DNA from: Acidimicrobiaceae bacterium
GTDB taxonomy: Bacteria; Actinomycetota; Acidimicrobiia; Acidimicrobiales; Ilumatobacteraceae
DNA length: 32,315 nucleotides
Direction of reading: 5' to 3'
Assembly: GCA_002698945.1 (NCBI GenBank)
Contig: NZZV01000145.1
Span: forward strand, 1 to 32,315
Below, in pieces: positions 7,885 to 16,669 of the stretch (positions are counted from its first letter, which is position 1; each line of letters starts with the position of its first letter). A program made the translations under genes and the position numbers. Below the pieces are notes generated by a model. The model had not been told where the DNA came from and ran no database searches. It saw only the letters and a list, made by a program, of their open reading frames with translations.

Positions 7885-9525
7885 TCAGCCGTTGAGGGCG
7901 ATGTACTGCTGGAGCAGGGCGTCGCTGGTCGCCGCTGCGTCTGTCAACGTCGACTCGATGTCGCCGCCGTTGAAGATGCTGGCGAGCGCCGCTGCGGTCT
8001 GGTCGCGAACCTGTCGGTGCGGGCCGATCTGCGGGCCGGCGTGGGCGAGATCGTCGGGACTGTTCGCCAGTTGGGTGTAGGCGACACGGAAACGGGGGTC
8101 GTCCGCGTACGTCGTCCTGAGCGGTTCGAGGTCGATCGCTTCGTCGACGATCGGCAGATAGCCGGTCTGCACCGCCCACTGCGATTGGACCTCCGGGGTG
8201 ATGAGGTAGGTCACGAAGTCCCACGTCGCGGCCGTGATCTCCGGATCCTTGCCGGCGACGACGAAGTTGGCGGCACCGCCGACGATCGCGGTCTGCTCCG
8301 GAGCGAGGCCGGGCAGCCCGCCGACGCCGACGTCGTTCGGTGTCAGTCCCTCGACCAGCCCGGAACCGAGCACGTTGATCACCGTGCCCAGACCGGCCGA
8401 GGTCCCGATCGTCATCGCCGCCGGATCGGCGGTGTCGGCCATCTTGAGGAAGTTGTCCGAGCCGCCGGCGTTGTCGCCGACGTTGACGGCGAGGCCGTCG
8501 TCGATCAGATCGCGGAGGAATGTGACGATCTCGACGCCGGTCTCCTGGTCGAACAGGACCTCGGTGGGCAACGACTCGCGACCGTTGCCGTTGTCGACGA
8601 ACAGCTCACCGGCGTTCGCGAACCACTGTTCGAGGAACCAGCCGCCGCCGGAGTCGATGCTCGTGTCGAGTGCGATGCCGTAGCTCGCGACACCCGAGTC
8701 GACGAGCTGCTGCGACATCGCGCGGAGTTCGTCGAACGTGGTGGGCGGTTGCTCGGGATCGAGACCGGCGGCTTCGAACATCTGCTTGTTGAAGTAGAGG
8801 ATCGGATTGGACACGTTGAACGGCATGGCCCAGTGCACCCCAGCCGACGAGTACGCCTGCACGGCCGACGGTTGGATGGGCGAGGTGTCGAATCCCGCAT
8901 CGCGGACACACACCTCGACGGGGATCACGGTGTCGGAGTCGATCGCCTGCTGGAACCCGTATTCGGGGAACATCACGAGATCGGGTCGTCCGTTGTCGCC
9001 CGATTGGTAGTACTTGTCGATCACCTCGAGGTAGCCGCCCTGATTCTGCAGTTCGACCACCACGCGATCCTGGCTCGCGTTGTACTGCTCGGTGATGGCC
9101 TGCAGCGCCTCTTCGTTCTCGGCGGTCATCCCGTGCCAGTAGGTGATCTGGACCGGGGCGTCTGCAGCGTCGACATCGTCGAGCGCGCCGGTCGGGCAGT
9201 CCGGATACCCGTCGAGCGGGATCTCGGTCGGTGCCGTGTCGGGCGCCGTCGTGGCACCTTCGTCGTCGCTCCCGCCGGCGTCGCCGTCGCCACCAGCTGC
9301 GCCGGGGTCCGTGGTCTCCGTGTCGTCCGGTGCGGTGGTGCTGCCCGTCTCGTCGCCAGTCTCGTCACCGGTGTCGTCGCCGGTCGCGATCTGGTCGGGT
9401 GGTTCGGTCGTGGTGACGTCGTCGGGGTCGTCCTGGCCAGCGGTGATCGCCGATTCACCGCTCCCGCACGCAGCGACGAACAGCGATGCCGCCATGAGCA
9501 GACTCGGCAGGGCGGCACGCTTCAT
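7885..9525 (-). CDS. ABC transporter substrate-binding lipoprotein (UgpB-like, carbohydrate/glycerol-phosphate type)
   Basis: This is a 546-aa extracytoplasmic solute-binding protein. It begins with a lipoprotein signal peptide (lipobox FVAAC, Cys20), followed by an unusually long low-complexity linker rich in Thr, Asp and Gly (residues about 24-115). The mature family-1 binding fold starts at VQITYWHGMTAENEEALQ. UgpB-like traits include ITYWHG, DLVMFPEYG, PFNVSNPILYFNKQMFEAAG and TGYLP near the C-terminus. The ligand is therefore probably a sugar or glycerol-3-phosphate derivative, but the sequence cannot settle it. ATG 9525 overlaps the stop of the upstream permease (ATGA), so translation is coupled. 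No ATPase gene is adjacent. Confidence 0.9.
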   Translation of the reverse strand: MKRAALPSLLMAASLFVAACGSGESAITAGQDDPDDVTTTEPPDQIATGDDTGDETGDETGSTTAPDDTETTDPGAAGGDGDAGGSDDEGATTAPDTAPTEIPLDGYPDCPTGALDDVDAADAPVQITYWHGMTAENEEALQAITEQYNASQDRVVVELQNQGGYLEVIDKYYQSGDNGRPDLVMFPEYGFQQAIDSDTVIPVEVCVRDAGFDTSPIQPSAVQAYSSAGVHWAMPFNVSNPILYFNKQMFEAAGLDPEQPPTTFDELRAMSQQLVDSGVASYGIALDTSIDSGGGWFLEQWFANAGELFVDNGNGRESLPTEVLFDQETGVEIVTFLRDLIDDGLAVNVGDNAGGSDNFLKMADTADPAAMTIGTSAGLGTVINVLGSGLVEGLTPNDVGVGGLPGLAPEQTAIVGGAANFVVAGKDPEITAATWDFVTYLITPEVQSQWAVQTGYLPIVDEAIDLEPLRTTYADDPRFRVAYTQLANSPDDLAHAGPQIGPHRQVRDQTAAALASIFNGGDIESTLTDAAATSDALLQQYIALNG

Positions 9526-10352
9526 CCTTTCACCGCCCCGGAGGTCAGGCCACGCACGAGCGACCGTTGGAACAACAGCAACGCGACGAAGATCGGGACG
9601 GCGGCGATGACGGTGCCCGCCATGAGTGCGTTCGGCTCGTCGATACTGCTGCGGCGCAGCAGGGTGAGGCCGCTCTGGACGGTGTTCATGGATTCCTCCG
9701 TGGTGATGAGGTTGGGCCACAGGTACTGATTCCAGCTCGACAAGAAGCTGAACAGTGCGAGTGCTCCGACGGTCGGCACGATGATCGGGAGCGCGACATA
9801 GCGCAGGAACGCCAGGTGTCCGGCACCGTCGATGCGAGCGGCGTCACGCAACTCGCCGGGCACGGCGAGCAACGCCTGGCGGATGAGGAAGGTGCCGAAC
9901 GCGGTGGCGAGGAACGGGACGGCCAGCCCTTGATAGGTGTTGAGCCAGTCGAGGCTGTCGACGGTGCGCCGATTGACGACGAGCGTTGCCTCGATCGGGA
10001 CCAGCAAGGTGGCGAGGAAGAGCGCGAACGCCAGATTGCGGCCGGGGAAGTCGAGCATCGCGAACGCGTACCCCGACAGCAGCGAGGTGACGACTTGCGC
10101 AACCGTCACCACGACGGCGACGACGAGCGAGTTGAACAGGTAGCGACCGAGATTGCCGTCGGACCAGGCGGTCATGATCGGTTCGAGTGTGAACGAATCG
10201 GGCAGCAGTGGATTCACGAGCACCTGATCGCCGGGCTTGAACGCCGCGACGAGGGTCGTGTAGATCGGGAACAGGGTCGCGAACGCGACGAACAGCAGCA
10301 AGCCGTACCGGCCCAGCAGCCGAATACCGGTGGGGCGTCGTTCAGCGGCCAT
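9522..10352 (-). CDS. ABC transporter permease (UgpE/MalG family)
   Basis: This 276-aa inner-membrane permease has about six transmembrane helices; the first is at residues 15-33 (YGLLLFVAFATLFPIYTTLV). The cytoplasmic EAA-type loop that docks to the ATPase reads ELRDAARIDGAGHLAFLRYVALPIIVP. The UgpE-like NPLLPDSFTLE segment follows the first helix. It pairs with the permease upstream to form the transmembrane channel of a sugar-type importer. ATG 10352 follows the previous stop by 17 bp. The frame is open further upstream, but only as a shadow of the neighbouring gene. Confidence 0.92.
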   Translation of the reverse strand: MAAERRPTGIRLLGRYGLLLFVAFATLFPIYTTLVAAFKPGDQVLVNPLLPDSFTLEPIMTAWSDGNLGRYLFNSLVVAVVVTVAQVVTSLLSGYAFAMLDFPGRNLAFALFLATLLVPIEATLVVNRRTVDSLDWLNTYQGLAVPFLATAFGTFLIRQALLAVPGELRDAARIDGAGHLAFLRYVALPIIVPTVGALALFSFLSSWNQYLWPNLITTEESMNTVQSGLTLLRRSSIDEPNALMAGTVIAAVPIFVALLLFQRSLVRGLTSGAVKG

Positions 10353-10369
10353 GACGGTCCGGAGGTTGC

Positions 10370-11290
10370 TCAGTCGCCATAGTGGACCCGTCGTCCGATC
10401 GACCACAGCTGCAGGAACGACAGACCGAGCAGTACGACGAACAGCAGGACCGCCGTCGTCGCCTGTAACCCCTGATCGGTCGCCATGATCGAGTTCCGCC
10501 CGTACGTGAGATAGGTGATCGTCGTCGTCGAATCGTCGGGACGCGGGCCGCCCTCGGTGAGCAGATCGATCTCGCCGTACGCCTGGAAGGCGCGGGTCGT
10601 GAGCACGATCAACACGAAGAGCAACGACGGTCCGAGCAGTGGCAGGGTGATCCTCCAGAAGCGTCCGGTTCCGGTGGCGCCATCGAGCGCCGCCGCCTCG
10701 TACAGATCGTCGGGGATGCTCTGCAGACCGGCGGTGATGATGATGAACGTGAAGCCGAGGTTGGCCCACACGCTCGACAGTCCGACCGACCACAGCGCCG
10801 TCCCGGGATCGTTGAGCAGGCCCGGTTGCTTGACCACCGGGAAGGCGTCGGCGATCCAACCGACGTTCGAGAGCACACCGACGCTCGGCTGGAGCAGGAA
10901 CAACCACATCAGACTCGCCACCGCGACCGAGGTCGCCACCGTCGACGAGAAGATGGCCCGGAACACGCCGACACCCGACAGGTGCTTGTGTGCGAGCACC
11001 GCCAGTCCGATCCCGAAGGCGAGTCCGAGCGGCACGGTGATCAGCGCGAATTCGGCCGTGACCAACAGCGCGTGTTGGAACTCGGTCGACCGGAACGTGT
11101 CGGAGTACTGATCCCAACCGGCGTCCACGCACCGGGTGCCGGTCGAGTTGCAGCGCTGCCGCCCCAGGAAGATCGCCTTCACGAGCGGATACACGATGAA
11201 GGCACCGAGGACGATCGCCGATGGTGCGAGCAACGCCAGTGCGGCCGGGAGCTGACGCCACCGACGGCGGTCGAAGGCCCGGCTCTCCAT
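10370..11290 (-). CDS. ABC transporter permease (UgpA/MalF family)
   Basis: This 306-aa inner-membrane permease is the first gene of the importer operon. The first transmembrane helix is at residues 15-37 (LPAALALLAPSAIVLGAFIV). The EAA loop LQSIPDDLYEAAALDGATGTGRFWRITLPLLGP is very like that of UgpA. Between helices 1 and 2 there is a periplasmic segment with two Cys. ATG 11290 has the -10-like box TACGCT ending 8 nt upstream and no Shine-Dalgarno sequence, so the operon transcript is probably leaderless. It is followed by the second permease, the binding protein and the GHMP kinase. Confidence 0.92.
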   Translation of the reverse strand: MESRAFDRRRWRQLPAALALLAPSAIVLGAFIVYPLVKAIFLGRQRCNSTGTRCVDAGWDQYSDTFRSTEFQHALLVTAEFALITVPLGLAFGIGLAVLAHKHLSGVGVFRAIFSSTVATSVAVASLMWLFLLQPSVGVLSNVGWIADAFPVVKQPGLLNDPGTALWSVGLSSVWANLGFTFIIITAGLQSIPDDLYEAAALDGATGTGRFWRITLPLLGPSLLFVLIVLTTRAFQAYGEIDLLTEGGPRPDDSTTTITYLTYGRNSIMATDQGLQATTAVLLFVVLLGLSFLQLWSIGRRVHYGD

Positions 11291-11298
11291 GTCGATGC

Positions 11299-11304
11299 AG
11301 CGTA
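11299..11304 (-). promoter_or_regulatory. -10 box (TACGCT) of ABC importer operon, leaderless type
   Basis: Read on the minus strand, TACGCT ends 8 nt before the ATG of the first permease. It matches TANNNT at the distance expected when transcription starts at the start codon. No convincing -35 was identified. Confidence 0.5.
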
Positions 11305-11383
11305 GGGCCGGATCGGACGTGGCCACCAGCACCGCCCCGAACTCTCGATGAACGGCACCTGAACCCTGTGCTGAACCCCGATC

Positions 11384-11430
11384 AATGCGTGAACTCGTTG
11401 CGCACGGGGTGCGCAACGAGTTCACGCATT
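11384..11430. repeat. dispersed long hairpin, copy 2
   Basis: A perfect 22-bp stem (11384-11405 with 11409-11430) has a GGG loop. The core arms match those of copy 1 at 7828-7868. This copy lies between two divergent genes, where a terminator is not needed. That points to a REP/MITE-like palindromic repeat rather than a simple terminator. Confidence 0.85.
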
Positions 11431-11460
11431 GGCCGGGAGGGATGGGGGTGGGGCGGCGGG

Positions 11461-11489
11461 AATCGGACGTCGTATCGTGGTGTCCGATT
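11461..11489. promoter_or_regulatory. inverted repeat around a -10-like box upstream of Ada-AlkA
   Basis: AATCGGAC (11461-11468) and GTCCGATT (11482-11489) form an 8-bp inverted repeat. The 13-bp spacer contains the -10-like TATCGT (11473-11478). The element lies about 40 bp before the ada-alkA start. Its placement suits an operator, possibly for the Ada module itself; this is inference. Confidence 0.4.
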
Positions 11490-11529
11490 TCCGCCTGACG
11501 TCGCTGGTCGGGCGGACGAAGATGGACCC

Positions 11530-12981
11530 ATGTTCGACGGCACCCTGCTCGACCCCGACCGCTGCTACCGGGCGTCGCAGAGTCGCGACGCCCGATTCGA
11601 CGGCTGGTTCTACGTCGCGGTGCGCACGACCGGGATCTACTGCCGACCGAGTTGTCCCGCCGTCACCCCCAAGCGTGCCAACGTCGAGTTCCATCGGACC
11701 GCTGCCGCGGCCCAGCAGCTCGGCTTCCGTGCGTGCAAGCGCTGTCGGCCCGACGCGGCACCCGGATCACCGGAGTGGAACGTGCGTGGCGATGTGGTCG
11801 CCCGGGCGATGCGCCTGATCGGCGACGGTGTCGTCGATCGTGACGGCGTCGCCGGACTTGCGTCCCGACTCGGGTACAGCGAACGTCATCTGAACCGGTT
11901 GCTCACCACCGAACTCGGCGCCGGACCACTCTCGCTGGCACGCGCACAACGAGCGCAATCCGCGCGCACGCTGATCGAAACGACCGATCTGTCGATGACC
12001 GACGTCGCCTTCGCCGCCGGATTCGGCAGCGTGCGCCAGTTCAACGACACCGTTCGTGAGGTCTACGCCACCTCGCCGACCGAACTGCGACGCCGACGCG
12101 GCCGCAGCACCGGGAGCGAGGCCAACACCGTCTCGGTCCGGCTCCCGGCCCGGGGCCCGATGGCAGCGGAACAACTCCTCACCTTCCTGGCGCTGCGGGC
12201 GATCCCCGGGGTCGAACACGTCGAGCGCGGCCGGTACAGCCGTACGCTCGCCCTGCCGCGTGGCCACGGTGTCGTCGACGTCGCCGTCGACCTGGACCTC
12301 GGTGGCGCCGCGGACGGCGTCCACGCCACGTTCCGGCTCGACGACTGGCGCGACCTGGCACCGGCAGTCGGTCGGATCCGGCGGCTGTTCGACCTCGACG
12401 CCGACCCGGTCGCGGTCGACGGTGCCCTGTCGGACGACCCGCACCTGGCACGGCTCGTCGCCGACCTGCCCGGGCTGCGGGTCGCCGGGTCGGTCGATCC
12501 GTACGAGACGCTCGTCCGAGCGATCCTCGGCCAGCAGGTGTCGGTCGCCGGTGCACGCACCGTCACTGGCCGGATCGTCGAGGCGGTCGCCGAACCGCTG
12601 TCGTTCACACATCCGCACCTGACCCACGTGTTCGCGTCGATGGATCGAATCGCCGCCGCTCCGACGTCAGCGTTCCCCATGCCGGCCCGCCGTATCGCCA
12701 CCCTGCAGGGAGTGGCCCGGGCCGTGGTCGGCGGCGACGTCGAACTCGATCCCGGCGCCGACCGTGAGACGATCGTCGACGAGCTGTGCCGTCACCCCGG
12801 CATCGGCCCGTGGACGGCGAAGTACGTCGTGATGCGCGGGCTCGGCGACCCCGACGTCTTCCTCGACACCGACCTCGGTGTGCGGCACGCGCTCGCCGCA
12901 CTCGACCTCGACCCGGCCGCTGCCGAACGCTGGCGGCCGTGGCGAACGTATGCGATGCACCATCTCTGGGCCATTCTGTGA
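11530..12981 (+). CDS. alkA: Ada-AlkA fusion: methyl-phosphotriester sensor/AraC regulator plus 3-methyladenine DNA glycosylase
   Basis: This 483-aa protein has three modules. Residues 1-75 are the Ada metal-binding domain; Cys38, Cys42, Cys69 and Cys72 fall at the same numbers as in E. coli Ada, and Cys38 is the methyl acceptor. Residues about 85-180 form an AraC-type HTH (LASRLGYSERHLNRLLTTELG, then DVAFAAGFGSVRQFN). The rest is an AlkA N-domain plus the HhH-GPD glycosylase: HPGIGPWTAKY is the hairpin, and Asp448 in FLDTDLG is the catalytic Asp. It senses methylated DNA backbone, activates repair genes and excises alkylated purines. Fusions of this kind beside ogt are known in actinobacteria, including mycobacteria. 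ATG 11530 fits the Ada numbering. ogt follows 11 bp downstream. Confidence 0.95.
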   Translation: MFDGTLLDPDRCYRASQSRDARFDGWFYVAVRTTGIYCRPSCPAVTPKRANVEFHRTAAAAQQLGFRACKRCRPDAAPGSPEWNVRGDVVARAMRLIGDGVVDRDGVAGLASRLGYSERHLNRLLTTELGAGPLSLARAQRAQSARTLIETTDLSMTDVAFAAGFGSVRQFNDTVREVYATSPTELRRRRGRSTGSEANTVSVRLPARGPMAAEQLLTFLALRAIPGVEHVERGRYSRTLALPRGHGVVDVAVDLDLGGAADGVHATFRLDDWRDLAPAVGRIRRLFDLDADPVAVDGALSDDPHLARLVADLPGLRVAGSVDPYETLVRAILGQQVSVAGARTVTGRIVEAVAEPLSFTHPHLTHVFASMDRIAAAPTSAFPMPARRIATLQGVARAVVGGDVELDPGADRETIVDELCRHPGIGPWTAKYVVMRGLGDPDVFLDTDLGVRHALAALDLDPAAAERWRPWRTYAMHHLWAIL

Positions 12982-12992
12982 AGGAGAACGAC

Positions 12993-13526
12993 ATGACCCA
13001 CTACGCCACCACCATGCTTTCGCCGATCGGAGAACTGACGATCGTCGCGAACGCCGAAGCGATCGTCGCGATCCGGTGGGACACCGAGTCGGATGATCGG
13101 CACCCCGATGCACGCAATCCGGTCGACGGGAATCTGGGGGAGGTCGAGATGCGCGACGACGCCACCACCCATCCGGTGCTCGCGGCGGCGGTCGAACAAC
13201 TGACCGAGTACTTCGACGGTGCCCGCACCGAGTTCGAGCTCCCGCTCGCACCGATCGGCACCGAGTTCCAACGTCAGGCTTGGCAGCAGCTCAGTCGGAT
13301 CCCGTACGGCGAGACGATCACCTACGGGGAACAGGCGATCCGACTGGGCGACCGCAACAAGATGCGCGCGGTCGGCGCCGCAAACGGCAAGAACCCGATC
13401 CCGATCGTCGTGCCGTGCCACCGGGTGGTCGGAGCCGACGGCAAGCTGACCGGATTCGCGGGTGGCCTCGACAACAAAGCCTGGCTGCTCGATCACGAGT
13501 TCCAGGTCCGCGCCGCCACGTCGTGA
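12993..13526 (+). CDS. ogt: methylated-DNA--[protein]-cysteine S-methyltransferase
   Basis: This 177-aa suicide repair protein moves a methyl group from O6-methylguanine to its own cysteine. The acceptor is Cys142 in IVVPCHRVVG. The preceding helix-turn-helix shows FQRQAWQQLSRIPYGETITYGEQA, and the Arg finger region is NKMRAVGAANGKNPI. The N-terminal domain (MTHYATTMLSPIGELTIVA) is complete. ATG 12993 has a strong AAGGAG ribosome site about 8 nt upstream, overlapping the end of ada-alkA, so the two form an operon. It converges with a peptidase gene only 4 bp away. Confidence 0.96.
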   Translation: MTHYATTMLSPIGELTIVANAEAIVAIRWDTESDDRHPDARNPVDGNLGEVEMRDDATTHPVLAAAVEQLTEYFDGARTEFELPLAPIGTEFQRQAWQQLSRIPYGETITYGEQAIRLGDRNKMRAVGAANGKNPIPIVVPCHRVVGADGKLTGFAGGLDNKAWLLDHEFQVRAATS

Positions 13527-13530
13527 CGAA

Positions 13531-15348
13531 TCAGCCGGTGAGTCGATCGATCAGGAAGTCGCCGACGCGGCCGAGGGCGTCGATCTCGTTCTCTCGCTTC
13601 GTGAAGCCGTGGCCCTCGTCCGGGTACACCACGTACTCGACATCGACGCCGCGGGCGCGGAGCGATTCGACGATCTGATCGCTCTCGGCCTGCACGACGC
13701 GGGGATCGTTGGCGCCCTGGATCACCAGCAACGGTGCCACGATCTGATCGGCGTAGGTCAGCGGTGAGCGTTGGGCGAGCATCAGGGCGTCGTCCTCCGC
13801 GTCGCCGACCCACGACCTCATCAGCGAACGCCACGTCGGTGGGACGGCGCGGACGAAGGTCTGCAGATTCGACGGTCCGACGATCGACACCGCGGCCGCC
13901 CACAGATCGGGGAGGCGCGACACGCACGACAGCGTGGCGAATCCGCCGAACGATCCGCCGAACACGGCGATCCGGTCGCCGTCGACCCAGTCGACGTCAC
14001 GGAGGTAGCGGTTCGCGTACTCGAAATCACCGAGCTCGGCGCCGCCCCAGTCGCGGTGGATGAGGGTCTGGTACTCACGCCCGTACCCGGTGGAACCGCG
14101 GACGTTCGGCGCCAACACCCCGATGCCGTTGGCGAGCAGATACTGATACAACCCGGCGTAGTTGTATTGGGGCCGTTCCTGCGCCTCCGGTCCGCCGTGG
14201 ATCGAGAGCACGACGGGAAACGGACCGTCGCCCGCCGGCCGATACAGCCATCCGGGGATCTGACGCCCGTCGTGGGTCGGGTACGTGACGAGTTCGGGTT
14301 CGATCGGATCGACCGCGAGCAACCCGGGCGGGCGACTGTCGGTGAGCGGCCGCAGCGGTTCGTCACCGACGAGATCGACGAGGGTGATCTCCGCAGGTCG
14401 CGTCGCCGAAGCGACGAGGGCCGCAGCGACCGATCCGTCGGGGGTCAAACCCATCGTCTGGATCACCGATGGAGGCAGATCACGTCGCGCCACCGTCCGG
14501 CCATCGGCGCCTCGACGATGCAGCACCGACATCCCGTTCTCGTTGACCGACCAGACCAGCACCGAGCCGTCCTCGCTGGTCGTGAACTCCTCGACGTCCC
14601 AGTCGATGTCGCTCGTCGGCCCGAACGGGGTCGATGTCGAGGTGGCGGGGTCGAGCACGACGACACTGCTGAACTCACCGCCGGCGTCGGTGATGACGTA
14701 GACGCCTGATCCGTCGGCGGTCCAACCGGCGGCCATGTTGCGGGCCTCGCCCTCGTGAGTGGTCAGGCACGTCAGGGCCAGATCGGCGGCTTCCAACTCG
14801 ACGACGAAGACATCGGAGTCGGTGTTCGATCGTGCCCCGGTGACGAGGAGACGACTGCCGTCGGGTGAGTACTCGACGGGGAACAGCATCAGGCCGGTCT
14901 CGGACACGACGCGGCGTCGCTCGTCGGTCTCGAGATCGTGGAGCACGATGTCCTGCACCATCGGGTCGCGGTCGTTGCCCGCGTAGACGAGCCAGCGGCC
15001 GTCGTCGCTGAACGGGTCGTCGCCGAGGTGATGCTGGCGGTCGTCGGCGGTGCTGACCCGCCGTGGTTCGCCACCGCCGGCGTCGATCACGTACACCTGG
15101 TGCTGTTCGTCGCCGCCCCGGTCGGCGGTGAACGCGAGGCGCGTCCCGTCGGGGGACCACGCCATCGAGCGAACCGCCCGATCGGTGAACTCGGTCAGTC
15201 GTCGTGCGTCGCCACCGTCGGGGAGCGAGACGAGCCACAGGTCGTAGTGGCCCGAGGTGTTGGCCGTGTAGGCGAGGGTGTGGCCGTCGGGTGAGACGGC
15301 GAGCGACGGCTGGAATCGCTGGACGGGTACGAAGTCATCGATCGGCAT
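13531..15348 (-). CDS. S9-family (prolyl oligopeptidase-type) serine peptidase
   Basis: This protein of about 605 aa has an N-terminal beta-propeller of WD40/PD40-like blades (repeated SPDGxxLAxT motifs, residues about 15-340) and a C-terminal alpha/beta hydrolase. The catalytic triad is Ser466 in FGGSFGGFA, Asp548 in GANDPRV and His580 in DEGHGF. The family cleaves short peptides or acylated N-terminal residues, and the propeller screens substrate size. No signal peptide is seen, so it is likely cytoplasmic. ATG 15348 is preferred because the propeller starts directly after it; ATGs at 15366 and 15396 are in frame and would add 6 or 16 residues without a clear ribosome site. The exact specificity cannot be read from the sequence. 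Confidence 0.92.
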   Translation of the reverse strand: MPIDDFVPVQRFQPSLAVSPDGHTLAYTANTSGHYDLWLVSLPDGGDARRLTEFTDRAVRSMAWSPDGTRLAFTADRGGDEQHQVYVIDAGGGEPRRVSTADDRQHHLGDDPFSDDGRWLVYAGNDRDPMVQDIVLHDLETDERRRVVSETGLMLFPVEYSPDGSRLLVTGARSNTDSDVFVVELEAADLALTCLTTHEGEARNMAAGWTADGSGVYVITDAGGEFSSVVVLDPATSTSTPFGPTSDIDWDVEEFTTSEDGSVLVWSVNENGMSVLHRRGADGRTVARRDLPPSVIQTMGLTPDGSVAAALVASATRPAEITLVDLVGDEPLRPLTDSRPPGLLAVDPIEPELVTYPTHDGRQIPGWLYRPAGDGPFPVVLSIHGGPEAQERPQYNYAGLYQYLLANGIGVLAPNVRGSTGYGREYQTLIHRDWGGAELGDFEYANRYLRDVDWVDGDRIAVFGGSFGGFATLSCVSRLPDLWAAAVSIVGPSNLQTFVRAVPPTWRSLMRSWVGDAEDDALMLAQRSPLTYADQIVAPLLVIQGANDPRVVQAESDQIVESLRARGVDVEYVVYPDEGHGFTKRENEIDALGRVGDFLIDRLTG

Positions 15349-15447
15349 CCCGCCATGGTGCACCATCGATGCGTCGCGCCGGTACGCGCGGCTCATCGCG
15401 GCGGGACGTCGGGCCGCGATCGGTGGCGGACCGAGTCGTCACGAGCG

Positions 15448-16632
15448 TCATGTACGCCAGGCTCGAAGTGCGTCGTTGAGGAAGGTGCCCGTGGGGTCGA
15501 CGGTGTCCCGCTGGGCCCACCAGGCGTCCCAACGCGGATGTGCCGCGGCCAGATCGTCGCCCGTGAACGAGTGCATCTTCCCCCAGTGCGGTCGGCCGCC
15601 GTACCGCCGGAAGACCCGTTCGCACGCGTCGAAGTAGGGGCGATCGTCGAACTCGATCAGCCGGTGCACCGAGATCGTCGCCGTCGAGCGTTCGTACGCT
15701 GGCGACAACCAGACGTCGTCCGCTGCGACCGTCCGGTACTCGATCGGCATGCGCACGTCGGTGAACTCGGTGGTGAGCAGTTCGCGGATCTCGTCGAGAC
15801 AGTCGAGCGACGACTCGTACGGCACGGCGAACTCCATCTCGGTGTGGAGGCGCGGCCGGTGGTTGGGGAGCACTTCGTAGTTCCAGGCGACTCGGCTCCC
15901 CTCGTCGCCGAGCGGGTAGCGGGCCGGTTCGTCGGTCACGTCGATCGTCTTGACGAAGGCCAGGTCGGACCGGGGCGACCAGAAGAACTCCGCGTGGCGA
16001 TGCGACCGGACGAGCCGGTCGATCTCCGGACGGAGTTCGTCGTAGGTCGTGGTGATCGACGACTCGGCGAGTCGGAATGCCGGGACCACGGCCAGTTCGA
16101 GCTCGACGACGACGCCGAACGCACCGAGTCCGAGTCGAGCCGCTCGCCAGAGTTCGGAGCGATCGTCCGGCGAGCATCGGATCAGTTGTCCGGTCGCATC
16201 GACGATCGTGAGCCCCCGGACGGCCGTCGAGAGGCTGCCGAGTGACCATCCGGTGCCGTGGGTGCCCGTCGCGGTGGCGCCGGCGATCGTCTGTCGGTCG
16301 ATGTCGCCCTGGTTGGCGAGCGCGACGCCGGCGTCGTGCAGCGGTCGTCCGAGTGCGGCGATCGTCGTGCCGCCGTACACGCGAGCGGTCGCACGGTCGA
16401 TTCCGTCGGACGTGTCGACGTCGATCAGTCCGGTGATGCCCGACACGTCGAGGATCACGTCATCGGTCGGCACCAGCGGGAAATGTGAGTGTCCCGCGCC
16501 GGCGACTCGCACACAGCGCCCCTGACCGGTCGCCTCCGCGACGATCGCGGCGACGTCGTCGACGCTGCGAGCGAAGCGAACCGTTGCACGCTCGCTTCGA
16601 GAGCGCCCTGACCAGTTCGACCACCCCGCCAC
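15448..16632 (-). CDS. FAD-linked oxidase, D-arabinono-1,4-lactone oxidase/alditol oxidase family
   Basis: This 394-aa flavoenzyme of the VAO family oxidises an aldonolactone or alditol. The N-terminal WSNWSG leads into the FAD domain. VAGAGHSHF contains His48, the position that carries covalent FAD in alditol oxidases and related enzymes. ATGTHGTG and [13 protein letters not shown] follow. The C-terminal ALO domain contains the conserved [12 protein letters not shown] motif. GTG 16632 fits the usual WxNWSG beginning. No signal peptide is visible. The substrate could be an arabinono- or gulonolactone, or a sugar alcohol. The next gene on this strand (the unknown protein) lies 37 bp upstream. 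Confidence 0.88.
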   Translation of the reverse strand: MAGWSNWSGRSRSERATVRFARSVDDVAAIVAEATGQGRCVRVAGAGHSHFPLVPTDDVILDVSGITGLIDVDTSDGIDRATARVYGGTTIAALGRPLHDAGVALANQGDIDRQTIAGATATGTHGTGWSLGSLSTAVRGLTIVDATGQLIRCSPDDRSELWRAARLGLGAFGVVVELELAVVPAFRLAESSITTTYDELRPEIDRLVRSHRHAEFFWSPRSDLAFVKTIDVTDEPARYPLGDEGSRVAWNYEVLPNHRPRLHTEMEFAVPYESSLDCLDEIRELLTTEFTDVRMPIEYRTVAADDVWLSPAYERSTATISVHRLIEFDDRPYFDACERVFRRYGGRPHWGKMHSFTGDDLAAAHPRWDAWWAQRDTVDPTGTFLNDALRAWRT

Positions 16633-16669
16633 GAGCGGAGCGTACCGAACCCCGGCGGGCCGACCGGGG

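Noticed and set aside
8017-9729. Open frame of 570 codons on the plus strand
   Set aside because: It is a shadow of the binding-lipoprotein gene on the minus strand.
16570-16604. Inverted GCGAGCG/CGCTCGC segment as a mobile repeat
   Set aside because: It lies within the coding N-terminus of the FAD oxidase, is short and imperfect, and has no second copy in the window.
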